Positions 1 through 9,025 of a stretch of 64,000 bases of DNA are shown here, piece after piece. The stretch is taken from the NCBI RefSeq assembly GCF_016612505.1, contig NZ_JAENRR010000001.1:186001-250000 (forward strand), given 5' to 3'. The DNA is from Carboxylicivirga marina (lineage in GTDB: Bacteria; Bacteroidota; Bacteroidia; Bacteroidales; Marinilabiliaceae). How positions within the stretch are numbered: the stretch's first letter is position 1; the number at the start of each line of letters is the position of its first letter. The notes beneath the pieces were generated by a model. That model ran no database searches. It saw only the letters and a list, made by a program, of their open reading frames with translations, and was not told the origin of the DNA. Position numbers and translations under genes: made by a program.

Positions 1-346
1 TAATATTAGCTATATTATTATACATCAGAGAAAACACCAGATCGGTAGAAGCCAATATCTGAGAACTATTATAATCGTATGTTAAGAAGGCATTCTCAGT
101 GGTTGTTCCACCTAGGTCCCAATGTTGAGCCAGGTATTCTATCTCTTTCATTGTTAGTGTTTGCCCATATAGTTTTCTTGAGGTGAGATTAATGTATACA
201 CCTGTCATAGCATCTGTAAACCCGTTCTCCGATGCAAACATCTCCGAAACCGATGTTTGACTTCGTGGTTTAACATCCAACCAGTCGGAACAGGATGCGG
301 CAACGACACTGAACAATGCGATGCTGTATATTATAAGCTTATTCAT
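1..346 (-). CDS. SusD/RagB-like outer-membrane lipoprotein, N-terminal part (cut by window edge)
   Basis: The first 115 codons are present; the rest lies before base 1. The start at 346 is followed by a lipoprotein signal with the lipobox Cys at residue 19 (motif VVAASC), then SDWLDVKP, which is typical of the mature start of SusD-family proteins. These proteins sit on the outside of the outer membrane as a lid over a SusC channel and capture glycans or peptides. The gene begins 18 bases after the susC stop, the usual susC-susD order, so the pair is co-transcribed. The substrate cannot be told from this fragment. Confidence 0.88.
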   Translation of the reverse strand, partial: MNKLIIYSIALFSVVAASCSDWLDVKPRSQTSVSEMFASENGFTDAMTGVYINLTSRKLYGQTLTMKEIEYLAQHWDLGGTTTENAFLTYDYNSSQILASTDLVFSLMYNNIANI

Positions 347-364
347 TACTTTAAAAATTAATGG

Positions 365-3300
365 TTAAAAATAGGCTGACATTGCTAATGACATACGACG
401 AGAAAATGGATAACCTAAACCTCTTTCCCTTTTAATCGTTGACCAGTAAAAAATATCCTGCATATTGCACTGAAACCTTAATGAACTCATTCCTAAATTC
501 CGTTTTATCCAGTCTTTACTAGCCTCATATGCAAGGCTAATATTCTGACATCTTAAAACAGCATCGTCCTGCACAAATCTAGAAGAGGCGTATGTTCGGT
601 CATAAATCACCAAATCCCTAAATGAGACCCGGTCACCAGGTTTCGTCCAGCGTTGATCAAATACACGTTGGTCCACATTATACTGTAAATCGGCATTTTC
701 AACCCTTTGGATTAAGGTCTGATTATATCTTTGTCCTCCCCAATGATAAGAGAATGCTAAATTCAGGGTTAACCCCTTATATCGAAACATGGTGCTTGCA
801 TTTCCCCTATATTTTGGCTCTTCCTGACCGGCATACACCCGATCTCTTGAGTTCCATTCATAGCTTACTTCACCTTCGCGCGTCACAAATACTTCTTTTC
901 CGGTACTTGGATCAATACCCAATGATGGTACCACATAAATCGCACTTTGAGGGTCACCCTCAAACACTAAACGATTCGGCGTTTCCCCTTTTGCCTGCAT
1001 CTGAATAGCGGTTTGCTCCTTTAAAGCGTCGGATATTTTAACAATTCTATTTCTATTATGAACCACTCGACCAGTAACACTCCAGATTATCTTTTTGGAT
1101 GTATTTCTAATTAAAAAAATAGTTGACATCAATTCAAATCCTTTGTTTTGCACCTCACCAAAGTTTTCTGTATAAGCCTTAAAACCATTAGAATATGGCA
1201 AATCCCTTACTGAAAGCAGGCTTTCTGTAAACTTATAATATACATCTGCATTGAATTGGAAGCGATTTTTAAACCAGCGCGACTCAAATCCTAAATTATA
1301 TTGATCGGTTGTTTGCCATTCCAAATCTTCATTGGCAATCCCCATCAATGTACTCCCCATCCATCCAAGGTACCTTGAGTTTCCAAAATATTCATAAGTA
1401 GATATAGCCTGGTATGGATCGAATCGTTGCGAACCGACCACACCATAAGAACCTTTCAAACGCATCAAACTCGCACCTCTATCCCTATTAAAAAAATCCT
1501 CATTGTGAATATTCCAGCCCAAACCAACAGAACCAAAAGGTGCCATTCGCTTATTGGCTCCAAACTGAGAAGAACCATCCACACGAACAGACATATCTGC
1601 TATGAAACGCTCATCGAAAGTATAATTTAAATTACTGGTCAGACCAAAGCGTCGCGTTGTTGATTCTATACCTGAAGGTTTTCGATTGAGTGCATATTGT
1701 GCGGCATCTCCGAGGAAATCGAGATTATCCTGCATAAACCCTTCTACATTCACATTATACCTAAACATATTTGATTGTGACATATCGTAGTTCACCCCCA
1801 AATAAACCCTGTGTTTCTCAAAAAATAATTTGGTATAACTTAGGGTAGCACTCCCATCTATACTGCTACTTTCTCCTGTTTGATAATCATAAGTCCCTCG
1901 TCTGAATAAATTATCCCCTGTAAAAAACTCAAAATCGGTATGAGAAAAGGGCTTGTACTTATCTGAATTAGATATTTGCTTTGAAATACCAAAGCGCGTG
2001 CGAAACCTTAATTCCTCTAATATACGCCAATCCAAGGATAAGTTATTGGCTATTCTGGTATAAGCACTTTCATCTATTGTATTTAAAGAGGCATTGTATA
2101 AGGGATTATCTGGGTAAGTATCCCATAACTGATTTGAGTTATCCAGGAAACGTACCAGATTACCCTTTTCATCATAAGGTACCCAATACGGATTTAGCTT
2201 CGTATAATCAGAAAAGCTTCCATAGGGGCTGTTCTCAGATTTATTCAAACCAATACCAGTTTGGTTTTTAATGATTATTTTCTTATGATAGTAGCCTAGT
2301 GTAATATCTCCGTTAAAGGTTTCACGGTTCGAACCTTCCATTACACCAGCAATATAATTGTATCCAGCAGAGGCAGAATAGCGTAAATTTTTATTACCAC
2401 CTTCGAGTCTTAAATTATGTTTATGTCCAATCCCTGTTCTTGTTGGCTTGGCAATCCAATCAGTTGATGTACCGCTTCTTACTGTAGCCAACACTTGATT
2501 ATATTTTTCTTTAAGCAATAAATCTTGCCCTGGCTTATAGGGGGAATCATAAAATCCGGCAAGGCGCTCCAGCTCTAGTTTGTCTTCTGCATTTAATAAC
2601 TGATAGCCTTCCAGGTCCGGCTGTTCAATATTCAAACTTGACTTCAGGTAGACCTTTAGTTTACCTTCTTCCGGATCTTTCAATGTAATCACCACAACAC
2701 CATTAGCAGCCCTGGAACCATAGATGGCCGTGGCACTGGCATCCTTTAACAAACTAATGGATTGAACCTCTTCATTATTCAGGTCCATCAAGCGCTGCAG
2801 GCTGATTTCAAATCCATCCAATATAATCAATGGCGTATTCAAATTTGCACTGGCCTCATTTTGCAAATCATTAACACTTGGCAAACTCGATGTACCTCGA
2901 ATAGTAATATTTGGTAGTCGGTTCGGATCCGAACCATGTAAGTTACTTTCTTCGATATTAAAGGCAGGATCAATACTTTCTAGTGTACTCAGCAGATCCC
3001 TGCTTTCAAATAACTTTAACTCCTTTTCGCCAACTGTGGTAACTGCTCCTGTATAACTTTCTCTTTTCTGCTCGAATATACCAGTCACTACCACCTCTTC
3101 AAGTCCTTCACGTTTTTCTTTCATCACCACTTTCATTGGCACCCCACGATCCACCTGATCGAGGGTTTCCATGCCAATAAAAGAGAAGCGTAAAATGTTG
3201 TTGGGCATACCACCTGAGCTGATTTCAAAATTACCATCAATATCGGATACCGTTCCAATATTATTGCGGATAACAATGATGTTCACACCGGGAATGGGGT

Positions 3301-3721
3301 TTCCCTGTTCATCAACAACCTTACCAGTAATATTCTCAGGATATTGCTGCTCCTGTGGAGATACCTTCTTCTTCTTCACAATCACGTAATCTTCAATGAT
3401 TTCGAATTCAAAAGGCGTCTTTTCCGTTAGTTCCTGCAAAGTTACATCCAGACTAAGCTCCTTTAAGTTTAAATCCAGATTAGCACACTTTTCAACATCC
3501 TTTTCATTGTACATAAAGTACATATCCGTTTGACGTTTGAGTTCTTCAAACACCTGACGAATAGAGATGCTTTTCCCCTTAAGTGTGATGCGTTTTGTTT
3601 GCATGGCACCAGTCGACATCGGTAATAAAAAGACAATAGCCAATACAAACATTGCCTGCATAAGCATCATCTTTTTCTGATGTCTAAAGAAAAAATGTTT
3701 CAACAAATTGTTTTTTTCCAT
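365..3721 (-). CDS. SusC/RagA-family TonB-dependent transporter with N-terminal STN signalling domain
   Basis: Outer-membrane TonB-dependent channel for import of an oligomeric nutrient, paired with the SusD lipoprotein just downstream. The 1118 residues show a hydrophobic export signal (about 15-40), an STN domain (about 45-118), a carboxypeptidase-regulatory-like beta-sandwich (about 129-205), then the plug with EEVVVTG and the SusC signature LLKDASATAIYGSRAANGVV (about 325-345). A long beta-barrel ends in the aromatic C-terminus AYF. The STN domain marks it as a transducer: by family knowledge it contacts the C-terminal domain of a FecR anti-sigma, and a fecR gene lies directly upstream. 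The 171-base gap from fecR holds a GCCGGC hairpin but no obvious promoter. The substrate is unknown; no glycan hydrolase is visible here to indicate one. Confidence 0.95.
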   Translation of the reverse strand: MEKNNLLKHFFFRHQKKMMLMQAMFVLAIVFLLPMSTGAMQTKRITLKGKSISIRQVFEELKRQTDMYFMYNEKDVEKCANLDLNLKELSLDVTLQELTEKTPFEFEIIEDYVIVKKKKVSPQEQQYPENITGKVVDEQGNPIPGVNIIVIRNNIGTVSDIDGNFEISSGGMPNNILRFSFIGMETLDQVDRGVPMKVVMKEKREGLEEVVVTGIFEQKRESYTGAVTTVGEKELKLFESRDLLSTLESIDPAFNIEESNLHGSDPNRLPNITIRGTSSLPSVNDLQNEASANLNTPLIILDGFEISLQRLMDLNNEEVQSISLLKDASATAIYGSRAANGVVVITLKDPEEGKLKVYLKSSLNIEQPDLEGYQLLNAEDKLELERLAGFYDSPYKPGQDLLLKEKYNQVLATVRSGTSTDWIAKPTRTGIGHKHNLRLEGGNKNLRYSASAGYNYIAGVMEGSNRETFNGDITLGYYHKKIIIKNQTGIGLNKSENSPYGSFSDYTKLNPYWVPYDEKGNLVRFLDNSNQLWDTYPDNPLYNASLNTIDESAYTRIANNLSLDWRILEELRFRTRFGISKQISNSDKYKPFSHTDFEFFTGDNLFRRGTYDYQTGESSSIDGSATLSYTKLFFEKHRVYLGVNYDMSQSNMFRYNVNVEGFMQDNLDFLGDAAQYALNRKPSGIESTTRRFGLTSNLNYTFDERFIADMSVRVDGSSQFGANKRMAPFGSVGLGWNIHNEDFFNRDRGASLMRLKGSYGVVGSQRFDPYQAISTYEYFGNSRYLGWMGSTLMGIANEDLEWQTTDQYNLGFESRWFKNRFQFNADVYYKFTESLLSVRDLPYSNGFKAYTENFGEVQNKGFELMSTIFLIRNTSKKIIWSVTGRVVHNRNRIVKISDALKEQTAIQMQAKGETPNRLVFEGDPQSAIYVVPSLGIDPSTGKEVFVTREGEVSYEWNSRDRVYAGQEEPKYRGNASTMFRYKGLTLNLAFSYHWGGQRYNQTLIQRVENADLQYNVDQRVFDQRWTKPGDRVSFRDLVIYDRTYASSRFVQDDAVLRCQNISLAYEASKDWIKRNLGMSSLRFQCNMQDIFYWSTIKRERGLGYPFSRRMSLAMSAYF

Positions 3722-3845
3722 TAGATTGTTTTTACATTATATTTTGAACTGCTTTATTTCACATGCATAGCCTTCGATGCTAAACTTCGTTAGCCCGATA
3801 AGCATTCTTATTATTTTGGATTAGTGATTTGCAGACAGTTATGGT

Positions 3846-3865
3846 GCCGGCTTTTGAATGCCGGC
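3846..3865 (-). other. GCCGGC hairpin between fecR and susC
   Basis: Two GCCGGC palindromes separated by eight bases can pair into a six-base GC-only stem. On the transcribed strand there is no T-run after it, so it looks like an intercistronic processing or attenuation hairpin rather than a full terminator. It lies 27 bases after the fecR stop. Confidence 0.4.
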
Positions 3866-3892
3866 TTTTGTTACTACTGCACGTTTATTTTC

Positions 3893-5077
3893 TTAGTTTT
3901 CTGCACTTATAATAATCACCTTATTACCATCCATGCGGTAATCTATTGGCGCTATCTTCTTAATTAGGTCAAATGAAAACTCAATTGGTTTATGTTTTTT
4001 GATGGCTCCGGAAAGCGGAATGCTTTTTAATTCTACCTCACTAAATTCAAAATCAACAGGGTACCACCTACTTAATTGCTTGGTGATTTGTTCCATTGAT
4101 TGATTTTCAAATCGATATACACCATGAACCCAGGATGTAAACATTTCGGCATCCACCTTGGCAATCCTAACTTGTTTTACGTCCTTATCAACCACAGCCT
4201 GATACCCTGGTTCCAAAACACGTTTCACACCTGTGGCACTAACCTCTACACTACCTTCAAGCAAAGTGGTTGTATTTTTAGCATCATCAGTATAGGCAGA
4301 AACATTAAACTTAGTACCTAAAACCTTTATAGCCGAATGCGGTGCTTTAACAATAAACGATTTGGATACATGATGAGCTACCTCAAAATAGGCTTCTCCG
4401 ATCAACTCCACCTCACGCACATCGCCTGTAAATTGCACAGGGTATTTGAGCCTGGACTCAGAGTTTAACCATACTTTCGTATCATCAGAAAGCTGTACCA
4501 TAAAATCCCCTCCTCGGGGCACTTCAATTTGATTGTATAAGATCTCAGCATTTTCTGTGTCACGCTTCGAATATGAAATACTATTCAACTGCTCTTTCGC
4601 CACTGTCGTACCCTTTTCCTCTAACACAGCACCTTCTTTAGTGGTATCCAGAGCCACTGTCATCCCATTAGAAAGCGTTAACAGAACGTGCTCTTGCTTA
4701 CCGATTTCCTTACTATTTTTTGATAATTGTCGAGTGACATTATCATTTAAGTGAAATAGAAAGAACAGGCTTATTCCCAACACCAATACAGAGGCCGCGG
4801 CATATGGTATCCATCTCGATAGCTTCCTTTGACGACCTTCTTTTTTGGAAGACGTAATGCCATCAACTATCGCGTTCCAATTTTTCTCTAATCGAATATC
4901 TGCATAAGCTCTTAGAGCACCTGCTTCTTTTAACAAAGCCAATTTTTCGGCGAACTTCCTCTTATGCTCCGGCTTCTCATTAAGCCACAGTTTCAAATCA
5001 TTCAGCTCATCCTTACTTATGATTTGCTGTTGATAGGCAGTGATTAGACTTATTATGTACTCTTCTGAAAACTTCAT
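3893..5077 (-). CDS. FecR-family anti-sigma factor
   Basis: Inner-membrane regulator that holds an ECF sigma factor until the partner SusC signals substrate. The 394 residues show a cytoplasmic N-terminal helical region (1-85), one membrane helix (about 90-108), the periplasmic FecR beta domain (EVPRGGDFMVQL, then KVWLNSESRLKYP, then IKVLGTKFNVSAY) and a C-terminal DUF4974 module (about 315-392), which receives the STN domain of the transporter. It lies between the ECF sigma gene upstream and susC downstream, the standard order. An ECF-type promoter-like element sits immediately before the start codon (5094-5125), so it may be autoregulated. Confidence 0.95.
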   Translation of the reverse strand: MKFSEEYIISLITAYQQQIISKDELNDLKLWLNEKPEHKRKFAEKLALLKEAGALRAYADIRLEKNWNAIVDGITSSKKEGRQRKLSRWIPYAAASVLVLGISLFFLFHLNDNVTRQLSKNSKEIGKQEHVLLTLSNGMTVALDTTKEGAVLEEKGTTVAKEQLNSISYSKRDTENAEILYNQIEVPRGGDFMVQLSDDTKVWLNSESRLKYPVQFTGDVREVELIGEAYFEVAHHVSKSFIVKAPHSAIKVLGTKFNVSAYTDDAKNTTTLLEGSVEVSATGVKRVLEPGYQAVVDKDVKQVRIAKVDAEMFTSWVHGVYRFENQSMEQITKQLSRWYPVDFEFSEVELKSIPLSGAIKKHKPIEFSFDLIKKIAPIDYRMDGNKVIIISAEN

Positions 5078-5093
5078 TAATTATCTCTTATAC

Positions 5094-5125
5094 TCTTATT
5101 ATCGTAAATCTTCAAAATGGGTGAC
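5094..5125 (-). promoter_or_regulatory. Putative ECF-sigma promoter of fecR-susC-susD
   Basis: Reading the minus strand: a T-run, then GTCACCCA (5125-5118), 14 bases, then GATAATAAGA (5103-5094), 16 bases before the fecR ATG. The same two blocks with the same 14-base spacing occur before the divergent secreted-protein gene at 6156-6187. Assignment to the neighbouring ECF sigma factor is inference. The rest of the 387-base gap between fecR and the sigma gene shows nothing else I can name. Confidence 0.6.
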
Positions 5126-5464
5126 AAAAAATTAGGTTTTTTTTTCAGGCAGACCTCGAACCAATAAAGACGATAGTCTTTCCGAAACCACATAAAGAGC
5201 TTAACAACTTTAAATACAGGCATTCAGAAAGACTTCACGATAATACACTAATACACCAACGTTATTTCAACACGAAAAACGTTCAGATTTTGACCAATTA
5301 AACACATTACCAATTCAGCACATTCAACCATCCTTTGGGAAATAAAACAATACAAATCAGCTAAGTAATTCTATTTAGGCAGGCAAAAGCTTTAATTACA
5401 TTCCAACAACCAACAACTTTACATTTTCTCTCTAACATGCATGTTCAAGCATTAGTACAATCTT

Positions 5465-6013
5465 TTAAGGCATCAATATTAGGATTAGGATATCAATAGA
5501 ACCTCTTAAACGCTTTAAGGCTCTTGAATATTGTGTCTTAACTGTATTTATCGAAATCTCTAAATCTTCAGCCACTTCGGCATATTTCTTCTTCTCAAAA
5601 ACAATCCCTTCGAACACCAGGCGACAACTCTCAGGTAGTTTATTAACTTCCTTATACAATTTTTCGATCCTCTCCTCCAACTCAACAGGTTCGAATTGCT
5701 CTTCTATAATCTCATGTGATAGTGCTTCAACCTCTTCAAATCGATACTTACTCTCTTTCTCAAGGACTTTTAAGGAGTTATTTCTAACGGCGGTGTACAA
5801 ATATTGCTTAATGGATTTTTCAATGATATAGTTCTTATTATTCCAAACCTTAATAAATACTTCCTGCACCACATCCTCAGCCTTTTCGTAACTATCAAGA
5901 TACTTGTAAGCATAAACACAGAGAGGCACAAAATACATATCAAATATTTCACGCAGATTCATCAGACTATCATCTCCTGATCTAAATTGCTTATCTTCAC
6001 CATTAAACCGCAT
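5465..6013 (-). CDS. ECF RNA polymerase sigma factor (Bacteroidota SusCD-type)
   Basis: Extracytoplasmic-function sigma-70 factor, about 182 residues from the chosen start. Region 2 is visible as YAYKYL...AEDVVQEVFIKVW and region 4 as LPESCRLVFEG...YAEVAEDLEISINTVKTQ followed by YSRALKRLR, the helix-turn-helix that reads the -35 element. It precedes fecR and susC/susD, so its likely job is to switch on this uptake locus when the transporter is engaged. An upstream ATG at 6025 overlaps a TATATTTG promoter element (6023-6030), so I prefer the ATG at 6013, which would give a nearly leaderless mRNA. The hydrophobic C-terminal tail (IDILILILMP) is slightly unusual. Confidence 0.93.
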   Translation of the reverse strand: MRFNGEDKQFRSGDDSLMNLREIFDMYFVPLCVYAYKYLDSYEKAEDVVQEVFIKVWNNKNYIIEKSIKQYLYTAVRNNSLKVLEKESKYRFEEVEALSHEIIEEQFEPVELEERIEKLYKEVNKLPESCRLVFEGIVFEKKKYAEVAEDLEISINTVKTQYSRALKRLRGSIDILILILMP

Positions 6014-6022
6014 ATACGCCCA

Positions 6023-6030
6023 CAAATATA
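6023..6030 (-). promoter_or_regulatory. TAnnTTTG promoter element of the ECF sigma gene
   Basis: TATATTTG on the minus strand matches the Bacteroidota primary-sigma -7 element TAnnTTTG. It would place transcription start around 6016-6018, a few bases before the ATG at 6013. No clear -33 TTG was found at the usual spacing. Confidence 0.5.
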
Positions 6031-6155
6031 TACAAAATTACTGCTTCTGAATTTCCACCACAATAAAACAAGCAGTTAAGCCGTTCATTACAAGACTGCT
6101 ATTTGCAATAAATCATATCTGGCATCTACATAAAAGAAAATAATTTCTTTTTTTT

Positions 6156-6187
6156 GTCACCCATTTCTCAAAAAGCGGATAATAAGA
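6156..6187 (+). promoter_or_regulatory. Putative ECF-sigma promoter of the GLUG-repeat secreted protein
   Basis: After a T-run the strand reads GTCACCCA (6156-6163), 14 bases, GATAATAAGA (6178-6187), then a 76-base leader to the ATG. Both blocks and the spacing are identical to the fecR element on the other side of the sigma gene. Confidence 0.6.
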
Positions 6188-6263
6188 TTAAAGTATTAGA
6201 ATAATAAGCTTTGCTAATTATTTGACTACACTTTAATACTATTAATAATCTAAAAGGAATAGA

Positions 6264-8837
6264 ATGAAACAAAGATTTACATTATTATCATTGTGCCTGC
6301 TTTTAACAAGCATGTTATGGGCACAAAATCCAGTCGCACCAACACTTGTAGATTCTCAGAGCCCTAATGGCCCTAACAATCCATACCAATTATCTGAGCC
6401 AGGACACTTAACTTGGCTTCAAAGTGCCGAGGGAATAATGGATGCGCATTATATTTTAACACAAGATATCACAGCACCTAACGGTTCTGTCTGGGCTCCT
6501 ATTGGAACCAACACAAACATATTTTCAGGTGTTTTTGATGGCAATGGCAAAAAAGTTTCTAATGTAACTATTAATAATACAAACAATTACAGCGGCTTCT
6601 TTGGCTATGTACAAAACTCTCTAATTGAAGATTTAACCATTGAAAATATCACAGTTAATGGAACAGGTTATGTTGCCGGAATGGTTGGATACAATGACGC
6701 TGGAGTATTCAGACGCTGTCAGGTATCAGGAGCAATCACTGCCAATAGTTTTTATGTTGGTGGGTTTGCGGCAAAAAATAGCGGAAAGATATTTGCATCA
6801 CATTCAAATATCGACATTACCTCTACCTACACAGACACCTACTCCGCTTATACAGGAGGTTTTGTTGGATATAGCAGCAATACCGTAAGCCACTGCTATG
6901 CAACAGGCTCAATTAACTGCGAGGCACCATCCAAAGTAGCTGGATTTGCCGGTTTAGGAGCCTATATTTACAACAGTTATTCGGCCTGTTCATTTACTAA
7001 TACAAGCGCCTTTGGTTTTTCAGGGATGTTAGGCTATCGCACATATAATTGTTATTGGAATAAAGACCTTGCCCCAGCAAATACAAAATATGCCCCCGAT
7101 TATGAGGGTCAAGCAACTTATCCTGATAATGGCTTAACCGAAGGAGAATTCGGCGGATTAAACAATTTCACAGGCTGGAGTGAAAAAGCCTGGGAAATGG
7201 TTTTTGATGACATTAACTTTGTGTCAAGACCACAATTGAAATGGCAACTCTATCCAAATACATACTTTTTAACAGTTGATACTGATGACAAAGCAAATAC
7301 TTTAGGAACTTCTGGAACTGGAATGTACAGCATAGGAGAACAAGTAACTGTTAGTGCAACAACAATGGCAAATTATGCCATTAATGCATGGCTTGTTGAT
7401 GGGATTGAAGAATCAGGTGCTCAGTATACTTTTAATGTAACTGCAACTTCACCTCAACATTTGACAGGTATTGTTGGTCTGGACAATAGTGTGTTTGCAG
7501 GTGGAGAAGGAACTGAAAATGCCCCTTATGAAATCAATAACATTGATCAGTTAATTACTGTTAGCGAGTTCCCAATTGCATGGGATAAGCACTTTGTTTT
7601 AACAGCTGACATTGATGCTACATCAACTCAAACGTTAAACGAAAATCCGAATAATGCAGGTACATACTTTGGATTCTCTCCTATCGGGAATAGTACAAGT
7701 AATAAATTTACTGGTTCATTTGACGGAAACAACCATACAATAACTGGCTTATATATCAGACAAGGAAGTGTTGCAACTAGACCTGCAGGATTGTTTGGCT
7801 ATATTGATGGTGCCACAATTACTAATACACACTTAATTAATGTGAACATTTTATCTGGTAATGACGCCTCTGGAACAGGAGCTCTTGTCGGGAATTGCAG
7901 CAAATCAAATATAAACAACTGCTCCTCCAGTGGTCAACTATCGGTTAACTACGGCCTAGCAACTTCAACGGATGTAGCAAATGGGAATTACGCAGATGGA
8001 GTCATTGGAGGTTTAATTGGTAGTGCAAATGCATCGTTCAACATTGAAAACTCTTATTCAACTGCTAACGTAAAAGCTATACGCAGTGATATGCCTGCTA
8101 ATCCATACATAGGCACTGCTTATGAAGATTTATATGTTAATATGTGGAATGATCAAACAACTGATTATGCGGGTGGCTTCATTGGTTCCACATATGGCAC
8201 TGAAGGCCTTATTTCCAATTGTTTTACAATTTCATCGGTAGAAGGCACACACACTTCACTTGGCGGGTTTGCTGGTACAATTAACTCTGGAGTAACTGTT
8301 ACTAATTGCTATTCAGCTTCTACTTTTGTTAATGCCATTAATGAAGAGTCTGGAGCCGGCCAAGGTGGTTTCGCCGGTGCAATTAACGGCACTATTACCA
8401 ACTGCTACTGGGATAAAGATGCAGCAGCTTCAACAGTTTCTCCAGGTCTGGATGTAGCCAACGGCCTAGCAACTTCAGCTTTTGCCACTCAATCTAATTT
8501 CACAGACTGGAACTTTACTGATGTATGGTCTATTGGTGTTGTAGCGTCTATTGATAATGTGGCTCGCCCTTACTTTGCATCCATGAACCCAACAGCAACA
8601 GCTATTGGCGATGAGTTAAAAGCAGCGTTTACTGTTGCTCCTAACCCAACAACTGGTTTGTTAAAAGTAAGCAATGTAGAATATGGCAACACTGTTCAGG
8701 TATACAACCTGGCAGGTAGTCTGGTTACAAAAGCGACAGCTTTAGGAGCTGAGGTAACGTTGGATATTACCGAGCAGCCACAAGGCATTTATATTGTAGT
8801 ATGTGAAGGTAAAACTCAAAAAGTAGTTAAAAAGTAA
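6264..8837 (+). CDS. Secreted GLUG-motif repeat protein with type IX sorting domain
   Basis: An 857-residue exported protein. A signal peptide ends near LLTSMLWAQ. It is followed by repeated GLUG-type beta-helix units (about 95-240 and 470-740), recognisable as GGFVGY...SHCYATGSI and IGGLIGSANASFNIENSYST. A module around 330-405 (YFLTVDTDD...GEQVTVSATT) resembles InlB-like or bacterial repeat domains. The last 70 residues (APNPTTGLLKVSNV...YNLAGSLV...QPQGIYIV) are a type A T9SS C-terminal sorting domain, so the protein is probably exported through T9SS and anchored at the surface or released. GLUG proteins are often adhesins or peptidase-associated; no catalytic motif is visible. It is divergent from the SusC/SusD locus and shares its promoter element, suggesting co-regulation. 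Confidence 0.88.
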   Translation: MKQRFTLLSLCLLLTSMLWAQNPVAPTLVDSQSPNGPNNPYQLSEPGHLTWLQSAEGIMDAHYILTQDITAPNGSVWAPIGTNTNIFSGVFDGNGKKVSNVTINNTNNYSGFFGYVQNSLIEDLTIENITVNGTGYVAGMVGYNDAGVFRRCQVSGAITANSFYVGGFAAKNSGKIFASHSNIDITSTYTDTYSAYTGGFVGYSSNTVSHCYATGSINCEAPSKVAGFAGLGAYIYNSYSACSFTNTSAFGFSGMLGYRTYNCYWNKDLAPANTKYAPDYEGQATYPDNGLTEGEFGGLNNFTGWSEKAWEMVFDDINFVSRPQLKWQLYPNTYFLTVDTDDKANTLGTSGTGMYSIGEQVTVSATTMANYAINAWLVDGIEESGAQYTFNVTATSPQHLTGIVGLDNSVFAGGEGTENAPYEINNIDQLITVSEFPIAWDKHFVLTADIDATSTQTLNENPNNAGTYFGFSPIGNSTSNKFTGSFDGNNHTITGLYIRQGSVATRPAGLFGYIDGATITNTHLINVNILSGNDASGTGALVGNCSKSNINNCSSSGQLSVNYGLATSTDVANGNYADGVIGGLIGSANASFNIENSYSTANVKAIRSDMPANPYIGTAYEDLYVNMWNDQTTDYAGGFIGSTYGTEGLISNCFTISSVEGTHTSLGGFAGTINSGVTVTNCYSASTFVNAINEESGAGQGGFAGAINGTITNCYWDKDAAASTVSPGLDVANGLATSAFATQSNFTDWNFTDVWSIGVVASIDNVARPYFASMNPTATAIGDELKAAFTVAPNPTTGLLKVSNVEYGNTVQVYNLAGSLVTKATALGAEVTLDITEQPQGIYIVVCEGKTQKVVKK

Positions 8838-8874
8838 CTAATAGGCCGGGAACCTAAGGTTAATATCTGCTAAT

Positions 8875-8910
8875 GACTGCTGGAGTTAGATTGTCACAAC
8901 TCCAGTAGTC
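8875..8910 (+). other. 13-base-pair hairpin after the GLUG-repeat gene
   Basis: GACTGCTGGAGTT pairs with AACTCCAGTAGTC around a ten-base loop, with a single G-T wobble. No T-run follows. It lies just upstream of the stronger terminator at 8925-8957 and may protect the 3' end of the mRNA. Confidence 0.5.
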
Positions 8911-8924
8911 GGTTAGCGGATAAC

Positions 8925-8957
8925 AAGCCACCAGACATTCTTGTGCTGGTGGCTTTT
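8925..8957 (+). terminator. Intrinsic terminator of the GLUG-repeat gene
   Basis: AAGCCACCAG pairs with CTGGTGGCTT and is followed by further T residues. It is a strong GC-rich stem 87 bases after the stop codon. Confidence 0.85.
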
Positions 8958-9025
8958 AATTTCAATACTATTAGTTACCTCTAAACTAACTTTTATGAGC
9001 CCCAAAATCATCAAATAGTAACTTC

